From the NCBI GenBank assembly GCA_032358255.1, contig JAULBX010029047.1, forward strand, positions 1 through 24,517: a stretch of DNA of 24,517 nt. The letters run 5' to 3'. The notes beneath the pieces were generated by a model that was not told the DNA's origin, searched no databases, and saw nothing but the letters and a program-made list of their open reading frames with translations. The stretch's first letter is position 1; each line of letters begins with the position of its first letter. Below, piece by piece: positions 16,501 to 24,517 of this stretch. Both the position numbers and the translations under genes were made by a program. This stretch comes from Heterotrichella gracilis (lineage: Eukaryota > Sar > Xanthophyceae > Tribonematales > Xanthonemataceae).

Positions 16501-19436
16501 TGCAGGCGGAATGCATGGGTCATGTGGGACATGGGTGGTTTAGGGTTTGGGGTTTAGGGATAAGGGTGGTACCACATGCGGCATTCAATTTGGTGATGAT
16601 GCCTGAGGTGTGCAATTTTATAATTCAAAATTCCAGGTTCGTACAGCATGTGGTGGTAACCCATCCGACCACCGTTGTAGGGTCTAGGGTTTTTAAGCGC
16701 ACCTAGCGCCGCCGCATCCGCCCCCTCCTCGTCACTTGTCCTGCCCGAATTGCACAGCATGACAACAACCTCGGTGGCTGCCTCCTGCACAGAGCTGTCC
16801 CCACTGCCCAGCGCCTCTAATAGCCGACCAAACAGCTGTGGCTGCAGGCCGAAACCCATTTACGACGTGAGAGAAGTGCAATGTATTTTCCATGGTGCGC
16901 AGTACCCCACAGGTGAGGTCGGCTGAGTTCACTTCAAAATCTCATTTCAAAATCTCATGAGCGGCCTCCTAACCGTGCAGTCGCCACTGCCCAGCCACCA
17001 CCCCTAGCAATCAGCCAAACAGCTTGGGCTGCAGGAGGAATACCAGGTAGTGACGTGGTACATCCCGGGCGTTACAACGATGGTGATTGATAATACTAAT
17101 GATTATTAATACTAGTATAATTAATAATACTACGCCCTCACCTGTGCCGAGTACAAATCCCCAGGCGCCACCGCCACGCTCCCAGGGTACAGCGGGTTGA
17201 GCTGCAGCCACGACTGGAGGCACGACAGCGCGGCCACCATTAGCGTAGAGCTCTGACCTGTGTGCGCACAGGGAAAACACTTCTTATAAAGCACTGTTAT
17301 ATCATCTATATAAATAAAACAGTATTTTCGGGGCCAGCTACGTTGGGCGGGGACTGCCCACCTTCCTGGCGCAGCATTCGACAATTTTAAAATATGTTAA
17401 AGGCCCTGTCCAGATGATCCTGAACTGTAGTGTTCATAATTTCCCTTTGTTCAATTTCGCTCTATTTCCGGCCATTGTTCTTTACTGCACTCGAGGTAAC
17501 TAGCATTGCGCCAGCACACCTGCCAGCAGGCTGTGCAGCAGCCCCAGCACCGCCTGCGACTGTGCCACCAGTGCTACCTCCTGGCTCCTGGCCCGTCCAC
17601 GCGACCCTAACTTTGCCTTTTATCGCCCCTTTTTCTGTTTCATTTCGCTTTTGTTTGTGTCATTGTGTCGTTAGCCCTAATCCTACGTATGATAATAGCA
17701 TTGCGGCGGCGCACCTGACATCAGGCCATGGAGCAGCCCCAGCACCGCCTGCGACTGTGCCACCAGCGCCACAGTCACCTCCTGGCCCCGCGCCCTGTCC
17801 AGGCGATCCGCCTCATCCGTCAGAGCCATCAGCAATTCCACACCCAGCAGCGCATGCACCTCCTGCAGGTTTTAGGGTTTTCAGAGGGTGCTTGGGATGC
17901 CATAGGTAGGGTTTGATAGTGGTTTGGGGGTGTATATGGTTGCAGGATGGAGGGACGATGCGTGTGCAATGTGTGGACTGGTGACCCTAGGGACCTGTCC
18001 AGGCGATCCGCCTCATCCGTCAGAGCCATGAGCAATTCCACACCCAGCAGGGCATGCATTTCCTGTACATATGAGGTTTTTGAGAGGATCTAGGGTTCCT
18101 ATGGTGCCGCACACGCCAGGATTGAACAAGCTCTGTATATTCAGATTACAGGTTCCACTGCATATTCAAACGATGCCTGACTAGACAGGGGTGATTTCTC
18201 ATCTGCCTGTAATGCTGAACTTAATTACCTAATCAAACCCAACGTGCGCAGACCCTGCCGTGCCTCGCGCCGCAATTTGCAGGGCCTCATTGGCGCACTG
18301 GACTGCAGCAGGCCCTCCGCCCCTTGCGGCTATCGCGTTAGGGTTTAGGGTTTTGAGAGGCGCCGAGGAGGCGTTGCGAGCAGCTTGTGAAAGCCATGGG
18401 CAGAGTTAAATCCTAATTAAACCCTGCATATGCTGACCCTAAATGAACCCTACACATGCAGACCCTACCGTGCCTCGCGCCGCGATTTGCAGGGCCTCGT
18501 TGGCGCACGGACCGCCGCAGGCCCTCCATTCCTGGCGACTATCGTTAGGGTTTGAGAGGTGCCGAGCGCTGGTTGTGAAAGCCATGGGCAGCGCTTAACC
18601 CTAATTGAACCCTACATATGATGATCTTAAATGAACCCTACACACGCAGACCCTACCGTGCCTCGCGCCGCGATTTGCAGGGCCTCGTTGGCGCACTGGA
18701 CCGCAGCAGGCCCTCCATTCCTGGCAGCTATCGCGGCATGGACCAGGCACAGTCGCTTGGCAGTTAGCACATCAGCGCCATCACTGCAGTGCCTGGCCAG
18801 TAGGTTGCTACAGGCAAAATAAAGGTGCTGTAAAAAGGATGTCCAGTGTACGGAGTTGTGGTCGTTTTGTGCAATATGTGTTTTACACCCGCCGGTGCAG
18901 AGATGGTACAAGCATTGCCAGGACAAGGCTGGCTGGCGGTAGACATGCAGTGCTGACTGCTAGTATGGCTGCATTGCAGCAACTTGATTAACACCCACCT
19001 TGGTCTGGTGCCATCAGTGCGTGCCAAGGGCATATGCATGCATATAGGACAGTCAAAGTTTGACCACTATTTGGTCAGATGTGCACAGGATTGGAGGTGG
19101 AAGAGTTGGCAGATTGCAGGTAACCATACATTTACTTCCACTGGATGGTGGGATATAACCGGTGCCGTACCCATACCTGTCAACTTCCTGTAGTTGGGCC
19201 CGCCTCTCAGCAGGCAACTTGTGCCACTCCCGCCTAACCTTAGTGAGCAGCAGGTTTGCGCAAAAGAATTTAACCTGCACGCTCCGCTGATCTTGCAGCA
19301 AGGCGCACGCGGTGTCCCACGCTGCATTGGTGGTGGCGTATTGGTTCAGGAACGTTTGTGCTTGGTCTGATTGCCCATCTGCCGCGAATACGGACTCTAT
19401 GGCCAAGCAAACGTTATCGACCTCGCTTCCTGCCAT
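10568..19436 (-). CDS. TNPO3: Importin-beta family nuclear import receptor (transportin-3 / importin-13 type), 14 exons, 996 aa
   Basis: Exons are 19436-19177, 18807-18657, 17862-17715, 17257-17142, 16841-16703, 16272-16133, 15796-15420, 15000-14688, 14211-14073, 13633-13445, 13177-12972, 12222-12016, 11476-11243 and 10939-10568. They sum to 2991 nt, and every junction keeps phase and uses GT-AG. Family members are alpha-helical HEAT-repeat receptors that bind Ran-GTP and carry cargo (SR splicing factors for TNPO3/MOS14) through nuclear pores. Evidence includes the N-terminal importin pattern (AAWDTACALLQDQRS, VKFFCANLLLTKVRREW), the co-linear order of segments with TNPO3, e.g. EALQLMFAAAKSRF and EQLCGVYRQVIE, and a C-terminus ending DFADVARG...LAYEM. 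Length fits the family (about 920-960 aa). ATG 19436 is the first in-frame ATG. Importin-13 is the main alternative. An assembly gap lies within intron 11. Confidence 0.92.
11088..11152 (-). repeat. Partial copy of transportin exon 13 donor end
   Basis: It matches the exon 13 end plus donor at 11243 (ACCTGTGC, GCCACCCGGGCGACCCCTGC, AGCGGGCAAAT) almost exactly over about 45 bases, then diverges. It lies downstream of the real donor in intron 13. Confidence 0.85.
11539..11650 (-). repeat. Partial copy of transportin exon 13 acceptor half
   Basis: The copy still reads NDLDVSAALLRLAHTLAT and ALPALLHLAA in one frame, matching exon 13 (11476-11365) with a small deletion. It lies in intron 12, upstream of the real exon in transcription order. 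Confidence 0.85.
11750..11815 (-). repeat. Partial copy of transportin exon 12 donor end
   Basis: On the - strand it reads GGCCAAGTG-like then VLQAVEAVVV, matching VLLQAVETVVAG of exon 12 (12080-12016) with an altered donor. Confidence 0.7.
12296..12350 (-). repeat. Partial copy of an internal piece of transportin exon 12
   Basis: GCCAGCTGGCAGCCCCTGGG at 12310-12329 is exact to 12122-12141 of exon 12. The flanks diverge quickly. It lies in intron 11. Confidence 0.65.
12421..12743 (-). repeat. Two copies of transportin exon 11 donor end in intron 11
   Basis: The donor-side 60-100 bases of exon 11 (real 12972-13070) recur at about 12421-12495 (reads ALRMAK/VVQEQLCGVHQQ-like on the - strand) and at 12590-12690 (nearly identical to the real exon end, including CACACTCACCTGTCGGTACA). 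The intervening intron sequence is also similar, so the repeat unit is exon end plus intron. Confidence 0.85.
12667..12920. repeat. 100-N assembly gap flanked by identical 77-bp sequences
   Basis: Ns fill 12744-12843. The 77 bases just left of it (12667-12743) are identical to the 77 bases just right of it (12844-12920). Either a recent tandem repeat was not resolved, or two contigs that overlap were joined with a placeholder gap and the overlap was not merged. Confidence 0.95.
14320..14615 (-). repeat. Decayed copies of transportin exon 9 start and exon 8 end in intron 8
   Basis: At about 14326-14405 the - strand repeats the exon 9 start (LPAALAMRNLCYRCEAMLLE) as LLAALATCHLCYRCKALLLEG. A shorter copy of the LLEGHK piece sits at 14493-14515. 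At about 14582-14612 the LPATLAQLL piece of exon 8, followed by a GAG|GTGGGTG donor, is repeated. Confidence 0.8.
15233..15378 (-). repeat. Well-preserved copy of the transportin exon 7 donor half
   Basis: This 146-bp copy matches 15420-15565 with few changes. It retains an open frame of 48 codons (FDRFRENVGTETLQLMF ... EAEAALYAIR) and a GTGGGG donor. Telomere-like CCCTACACCCAAAACCCTAG follows directly where homology stops, at about 15379-15398. It lies in intron 7. Confidence 0.92.
15845..16005 (-). repeat. Partial copies of transportin exon 7 (acceptor half) and exon 6 donor region in intron 6
   Basis: 15851-15946 matches 15645-15760 of exon 7, including GGTACTCGCACACGTTT and GCGCAGCTCGGC, with a deletion. 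15955-16005 resembles 16088-16145 (CCTTTCCTCCCCTTCACCTT and ACCTTG), the intron start and donor of exon 6. (TTTAGGG)2-like sequence lies immediately beside, at 15820-15838. Confidence 0.75.
16489..16530 (-). repeat. Partial copy of transportin exon 6 acceptor edge
   Basis: ATGTGGCCTCTGCAGG at 16491-16506 corresponds to ATGTGGCCTCTACAGG at 16264-16279, spanning the acceptor, and similarity continues into the intron side for about 20 bases. Telomere-like sequence follows at 16536-16560. Confidence 0.6.
16961..17035 (-). repeat. Decayed copy of transportin exon 5 start
   Basis: On the - strand CTGCAG is followed by CCCAAGCTGTTTGGC, matching exon 5 (CCACAGCTGTTTGG), and then by a match through GGGCAGTGG.GAC and GGAGGC. 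In-frame stops (after KLFG) show decay. It lies in intron 4, so its acceptor would be met before the real one. Confidence 0.8.
17498..17600 (-). repeat. Copy of transportin exon 3 donor half
   Basis: On the - strand it reads VALVAQSQAVLGLLHSLLAG with a GTGTGC donor, against VALVAQSQAVLGLLHGLMSG with GTGCGC in the real exon 3. It lies in intron 3. A TTAGGG motif marks the end of homology near 17604. Confidence 0.88.
17990..18068 (-). repeat. Copy of transportin exon 3 acceptor half
   Basis: On the - strand it follows a GTACAG acceptor and reads EMHALLGVELLMALTDEAD against EVHALLGVELLMALTDEAD in exon 3; homology ends at about 18000 near CCTAGGG. It lies in intron 2. Exon 3 is therefore flanked by a copy of each of its own halves. 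Confidence 0.9.
18240..18745 (-). repeat. Tandem repeat (about 185-215 bp) carrying transportin exon 2 donor end
   Basis: The exon 2 end (EALQIAARGT, 18657-18745) is repeated at 18466-18546 and 18247-18343, each with its donor (GTAGGG, GTAGGG, GCAGGG). Flanking intron pieces (GAACCCTACA, GAAAGCCATGGGCAG) and TTAGGGTTT motifs belong to the unit. Confidence 0.92.
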
Positions 19437-19439
19437 AGG

Positions 19440-20990
19440 GTATAGCGTGGGCTGTGCTAACGATGAGTTGGTGTCCAATCCATCCTATGCGTTCAGTCAC
19501 GCTGATATGCATGCATAATGCGTCGTGGACTACCGTACAGGACCAGAACCAAATACGCCGCAAACTCGGCGTCGTTGCAGTGCAGGAACTCCAACCAGGG
19601 TTACCCTGAGGTTGAGGGTTGCATACGGTAGACAACATGTGCCAAGTTAGAACCAAGACTTGGTCCAAGTTAGATATGGGCAGAGAGCGCCTCGCCCCGC
19701 TTTCCCGCCTTTTTTGGGGGCGTCTGCGGCAGGCCCCCCCATCGCCCAAGTTGGCAGGCCAAGAGCCAGACAGACCGCTAGAAAACAGCAGAAACTTTTT
19801 GCGTGGAAGACAAACCGCACATTGAGAGGAAATCGCTTACTATTGCACAACAGGGTGAGCTGCAGTTTCAAACGTCCTTGGCATGCAAGTTTCGGAGAAC
19901 CCCTCCCTGACGACTCGGATTTTGTTTCCGTGAACCTTCGATACAGGCTGACGTAGTTGATTGTAACCCAGGCCACCAGTGGTTTGTTTCGCCCCTTGTT
20001 GCGCGAAAGTGGGTTGGTGGGGGCTGCACTGGTTTCCGTACATGCATTGGAGTGCGGCTGCTTAGCGTGGCAACGCCTCGCCTCACGCTCTTACGCAAGG
20101 GACAGCCGAATCGCAGCGCGGTAAGCTGGCAAGCTGGCAAGCATGCCGCTGGCGCTGTCTTGCCACCCGAACGCTGTTTGTGCTTGAGTAAAGCAGTGCA
20201 TTCAGTGCACATCCAAGGGTTGACGTCCAAAGACAGCCACATCGTCAGGGGTTTACGCAATGGATTTGCATCGCAACGTCCCCACTCCCCTGACCCACCC
20301 GTGTATGTTACCTGCTCGAACCGTGCGAATGGGTTTGTCAATTTGCATACGAAGTAGCACTTTGCGTGCACAACCCCAGTGCCCCTCAATCCTGCATGGC
20401 TGGCGAGTGTTGTCATGGGTGGGGTTACCCAGGGTCTTGGGTCTAGGTGAAACCACCCTCGTGGTTTGTGTTGTGCAGCAGGAAACCACAGTTGAAGCCC
20501 CGGGGAGGAAGAAATAGCTGCCCAGCTTGTAGATCTGGGCTTCCCAACATACAATTGCCACCCATCTGAGCGCCATCTGCTATGGCACCCTACACTGAGG
20601 TGCGTTACGAGGGAAAGCCATAATACTTATATTACTCAACTACACTGCCACACCGCATGCGCAATGCTCACGCACGCACACGCGCCCCGTCGCGCTCATC
20701 TTGTGGTTACCATATGGCCAAGGGTCTCAAAACCACCGCTTAGGGTTTGGCAACGCACCCAAGCCGGCACCCAAGGTGCTTGTCATCCCCCTGGGACCTG
20801 TGGATGTTGCCTGGGCTGGCGTGCCCCCACCTGAGTGAGGTTTAGGGTTTAAGGGTTTTGAAGTTGAGGGTTGTAGGGTTTCACGAGGACCACCATGGGT
20901 GCAGCCACTGCTACGTGCGGGCAGTCTCGTACGTGTATCTTATCGGATTAGTAGTATTTCTGTATTGATTTATGTAATTCTTTGATCTGC
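19440..20990. other. Divergent intergenic region; unassigned open frames
   Basis: It lies between the 5' end of the transportin gene and the + strand membrane-protein gene, so both promoters should be here; no clear TATA box stands out. A 228-codon frame without stop runs 19868-20554 on the - strand but lacks an early ATG and recognisable motifs. Around 20755-20835 a + strand frame (KPAPKVLVIPLGPVDVAW) ends at a possible GTGAGG donor and could be an upstream exon of the membrane-protein gene; support is weak. Confidence 0.4.
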
Positions 20991-21318
20991 CACTGCCAGG
21001 GAGGTGGCTGCGGTCAGCCAGGGACAGCCATATAATTTATTAAATATTATGTTCATAAGAATAGAAAGAAAAGAAAAGAAAATAGATGCCAAAGGCGTGC
21101 ATAGCAATTACGCATAGCCCCCACCAAAAACGGCTCAGTCAGGAAAGCCATCAGTTCATTTATTTATTTGTGTACCTATTTCTGTATCAATTTATGTATT
21201 CCTGGTATCTGCCACTGCCAGGGAGGTTCCTACCCCCCGCTAGAGACAGCCAACGATCCAGAAGACGCAGTCTCAGAAAAAATCGTGGAGGAAGCCCTGC
21301 AGAGCCCCCACCAATATG
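20940..21318 (+). repeat. Two copies of the membrane-protein gene exon A start with its intron end
   Basis: The acceptor CTGCCACTGCCAG and the first part of exon A (from 21373) recur with acceptors at about 21000 and 21219. The copy at 21219 remains open and reads VSEKIVEEALQSPH against ASEQIVEEALQSLH. The upstream intron (TTTCTGTAT..ATTTATGTA, near 20955 and 21180) is copied as well. Confidence 0.88.
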
Positions 21319-21372
21319 AGTTTTTTGTAGTTCTTAATTGCATTTACTTATCTGTGTACCTGCCACTGCCAG

Positions 21373-24092
21373 GAGGGAGCCTTCGCCCAGCCAGACACAG
21401 CTACCGATGTGGCTTCAGAACAGATCGTGGAGGAAGCCCTGCAGAGCCTCCACCACTCCATAGGAAGCGACTTTGCCCTGAATGAGATGGGCATCGAGGG
21501 CGAAGGCGCATGGCCAGCACAACCGCCAGAGGACGCCCCACCGGCCGCCAAGTCCTCGGGTCTGCGCAGCCGCTCGCTGCGCGCGATGGTGGTGGAGCTC
21601 AAGGACTCCTGCAAGGAGGTGGGTCCATTGCACCATACATTGCGCATTATGCATGTGGTGCTGTGAACACGTAGAGCCGTGCAATAACGTTTCTTATCAT
21701 ACACTAGAAAATATACAATACATGTGCTGTTGTAACTGCGGAATCATACCCGCAAAATTAGTTGTGCGCATATGCTTTGATTCGGACATCACTTAGTGGC
21801 TTGCATTGCACTGGAAAGTAATTTTTTCTTTGTTCATTCTCCTTGCAGGTTGGGCCAGAGCCGACCACCCCCACCTACCAACGCCCACCACCCACCAACA
21901 CCACCACCACCGCCAGCACCAGCCGGGGCATGGAGGGGTGGCACCCCCCACCCCCCACCCGCCGCCCCCTCCACCCCATCCACGGGGACTCGTGCAAAGA
22001 GTATGCACCCATCAGCCCCCCCACCCCCCCCGAAGCGCAGCCGCCACCCCCCACACCACCACCATCACCACCACGACACTCACCGGCTCACAGCGAGGGA
22101 GTCCCCACCACCAGCCCCTACTCCTGGCTTCAAAACCCTTTAGGGTTTGCCGACGCGCACCTAGAGGCCAGCTACCTGCAGCATCAGTCTGCGCATCGCC
22201 ACACCACAGACGTCCAAGTGGCAAGCGCCAGCGGTTTCCTGTGGTTGGCGGCCAACATCGCTGCCAGGTGCGATGCGAGTGCTTTGAAGTGTATTAGGTG
22301 CATTACCAGGGTGTAGGGTTTGTCAGCAAACGATTGCAGGCTAAATACCTGTGCTTTAAGTGCATCGTTAAGGTGTAGGGTTTCATGCAGATAATTGATC
22401 AAATCAAATTCCTGTTTCTTGTTCTTTGAAAACTGCTGATGATGGGTGACTAATCCAATTCCATTTGTTGTACTTTTAGGATGGCCACGGGCCCCTCCAG
22501 CCCCCACCTGCGCCCCTGCTTCACCACCACCGCCACCACCGCCCTGCTGCTGCTGTACCCTATGGTAGGATTTCTGCTTCGCTCCCCAGGAGCTTTTGGG
22601 CGCTGGAGGGGCCCAATAATGACCGCGCATTTCCTGGTGGCGTGTGTGAATGGGGCGTGCCTGGCTTCAATGGCATGGGCGCTGCTTCCCAAGCAGGTAG
22701 GCAATATTTCCATATTTTAAATATATTATATTTGGTGCATGTTCTTTTACAAATGTAGTCATTTCTGTATTTCTGTATTTGTCTATTTGTGAGCGTTTAG
22801 GTTCCGCTTGCGCTTCGTTATCTGCTTGGTGTTGGTTTGTTTGTGCTGGTTGCATGTAATAATAATTATGCAGGAATAAACATAGATGGTGCTGATTGCA
22901 TGCATTTGCCTGATCCCACAGCCCTGCAGCGCCTGGTCCCTGGGACTCCACATAGCCAGCCAGCTATACTGGAGAAGCGCAGCAGCCCTCCTCTTCCAAC
23001 CCACCCTGGTCAGCGGGCTGGGATGCTGCATGGCTGTGACGGTGGCCCAGTGGGCCATGCGGGTACGGGATGTGGTTGCGGGCAGGGTGGAGGTCCCCGC
23101 GTGCATGCTGCGGTGCAGCCTGGGTCTCAAGGACAGCACTGACCTGCTGGCGTTCTTGTTTTGGACAGTCAGCTTCCCAGGTGGGTAGAGTACATCCATT
23201 TAGTGAGGCAGTGGGTACAGTAGGGATGCAGGTGTGCGATGTGGTGGCTGGCAAGGCGGAGGTTCCCGCGTGCATGCTGCGGTGCAGCCTGGGTCTCAAG
23301 CATAGCATTGCTATGCTGGTCTTCTTTTTCTGGACAGTCACCCTCCCATGTGGGTGCATGAGATGGAGTGGGTGGGTGATGTAATGGGGATATGTGGTAC
23401 GAATGCATGATATATTGGTATCTACCCTTGGCTGACTAATCACCTCTGCAACCCGAATAACCTGTTTTCCCCCAGCGACAGGTTCTGCAGAACCCCAGCC
23501 ATGAACTTTAAGACCCTTCTGGAATGCATACAATTAGACCTAGTCAACGACCTGAATTCACAAACCCAACTACATGTCTTTTCAGGCGACGGCAAGGAGG
23601 TGTGGAGCCAGCATCACGCACACACCCTCCTGTCCATGTACCTGGATGTGTTGGGCCTGCTGCTAGCTGCGGTGCTCATGTTCGCTCGGGAGTCTATGAG
23701 CCGAGCCAGGTACGAGCTGAGTACATGTGATTCACCTGATTGCACCTGATTACATGGGGGTATTACAGCAATTGTACTTGGACCTGCTGCTAGCTGCACG
23801 GTCATCTATGAGCTGAGCCAGGTGTGTGGTGATTACACCTGATCACATCTGATTATAGCTGGTTTCCTTGCTCCCACACCAACCTGCCATCTTTTTCATG
23901 CCATCCCGGAATGGCGCTCATGTGCGTACGTAAAGACCTGTCTAATCATCATTTGTGCGCCGCAGGTATGCCGCTAAAGAGGGGGCACCCTATGTGGTCC
24001 AAGCATGGCAGCGCACCTCGGCAGCATTCGTGGTGCTGATCGTCCTCCCCAGCATTCCGCACATCTCGCTGCTTGTATACACAGGCATGCAG
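21373..24092 (+). CDS. Multi-pass membrane protein with Pro/His-rich N-terminal region, at least 6 exons (partial)
   Basis: Inferred exons are 21373-21618, 21849-22267, 22480-22696, 22922-23180, 23586-23709 and 23966-24092, giving about 464 residues with phases 0, 2, 0, 1, 2, 0 all consistent and GT-AG sites throughout. Exon A is acidic (EQIVEEALQSLHH) and ends with LRAMVVELKDSCKE. Exon B is dominated by Pro, Thr and His and is probably disordered. Exons C-F encode hydrophobic spans that look transmembrane: TALLLLYPMVGFLL, AHFLVACVNGACLASMAWAL, around GLGCCMAVTVAQWAM, DLLAFLFWTVSF, YLDVLGLLLAAVLMFA and AAFVVLIVLPSI. The 5' end and 3' end are unresolved: after 24092 the frame would stop at 24118-24120 if not spliced. 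An alternative acceptor at about 23492 would lengthen exon E in frame. I do not recognise the family; a membrane sensor or transporter is possible. Confidence 0.7.
23206..23353 (+). repeat. Copy of membrane-protein exon D donor half
   Basis: It reads DVVAGKAEVPACMLRCSLGL and continues to FFFWTVTLP, against DVVAGRVEVPACMLRCSLGL and FLFWTVSFP in exon D (23068-23180). The frame is open and the donor region (CCATGTGGGTG) is altered. Confidence 0.92.
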
Positions 24093-24179
24093 GTGGTGTA
24101 TGGCAGGATGGTGTTGTGATGCATGGCAGGAGGGGACGGCCAGCATTAGGTGTCGACAGAACCTGTGGTCCTCGCTTGG

Positions 24180-24475
24180 GGGTGTGGCAGCGCACTTCGG
24201 ACACGATTTGTGCTGCTGATTGGGGTCGCCAGCATCCCACACATATCACTGCTTGTATACACAGGCCTGCAGGTGGTGTATGGCAGGATGGTGTTGTGAG
24301 GTGGGGTGGGGTGGGGGTGGAGTCGTGGGAGAGGCACTCCAACTTGGTTGGGTGTCAAGGAAAATGGGGATCCCCAGCGGGGCAGCGCATCTCGGTTCCT
24401 GATTGTGGTCCCCAGCATTCCACGCATCTTGCTGCGGGCACATTGGGATGCAGGTGGCCTTTGGGAGGGTGGTGC
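24180..24475 (+). repeat. Two copies of membrane-protein exon F donor half
   Basis: 24184-24290 and 24384-24465 repeat 24008-24110: GGCAGCGCA(C/T), CCCAGCAT(T/C)CC, and the donor GCAGGTGG. The first copy is close (CTGCTTGTATACACAGGC is exact); the second is more decayed. Confidence 0.88.
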
Positions 24476-24517
24476 TGTGGCGAGAAGGGGGAAGGGGGTT
24501 TGGATGACAGAGGGGGG

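Noticed and set aside
21796..22143. + strand frame starting MACIALESNFFFVHSP
   Set aside because: It lies in a different phase from the spliced reading of exon B, which joins exons A and C in matching phases and ends in a non-repetitive sequence before a good donor.
24093..24120. Stop of the membrane-protein gene at TGA 24118-24120
   Set aside because: Possible, but position 24092 is followed by a GT and the next 400 bases contain copies of the exon end with the same GCAGGTGG donor, as is typical of introns in this window; left open as unresolved.

Overview
The window looks like nuclear DNA of a green alga, probably a chlorophycean of the Chlamydomonadales such as a Haematococcus-like species. 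The reasons are intron-rich genes with GT-AG (and some GC-AG) splice sites, GC-rich alanine-heavy coding exons, and many short plant-type telomere-like motifs (TTTAGGG / CCCTAAA) scattered through introns and gene flanks. No bacterial operon, rRNA, tRNA or CRISPR array is visible. The species is an inference. Exons were assembled by eye from reading frame, splice sites and matching intron phases; no transcript data were available.

Layout. (1) 1-108, + strand: 3' end of an unrecognised gene, followed by a decayed copy of that exon. (2) about 300-1890: no recognisable gene, with short tandem repeats near 646-817. (3) 4397 down to 2346, - strand: a compact protein-kinase-like gene in four exons (214 aa). 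An array of decayed copies of its last exon follows at 1890-2330. (4) 4817-5497, - strand: an AT-rich island with one long frame broken by a single TAA; its composition is foreign to its surroundings. (5) 8392 down to 6079, - strand: a four-exon gene for a secreted Asn-rich repeat protein (396 aa). Three near-identical exons each carry three repeat units, and RRLLSG motifs join them. (6) 8610-10160: intergenic, with one possible insertion flanked by 14-bp direct repeats. (7) 19436 down to 10568, - strand: a complete 14-exon gene for an importin-beta family nuclear import receptor of the transportin-3 / importin-13 type (996 aa, all intron phases consistent). A 100-N assembly gap lies in one intron. 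(8) 19440-20990: intergenic or unassigned. (9) 21373 to 24092 and probably beyond, + strand: at least six exons of a multi-pass membrane protein with a proline/histidine-rich N-terminal region; function unknown.

The most striking feature runs through the whole window. Gene after gene, the edge of an exon together with its splice site and some intron has been copied locally into the neighbouring intron or 3' flank. These copies are in various stages of decay and often abut telomere-like motifs. At least nine of the fourteen transportin exons, two exons and the 3' end of the kinase gene, the first gene's terminal exon and three exons of the membrane-protein gene show this. In the Asn-rich gene the same kind of local duplication appears to have produced whole, in-frame, functional exons. 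The genes do not form one pathway: they are ordinary separate eukaryotic genes (nuclear import, kinase-like, secreted repeat protein, membrane protein).
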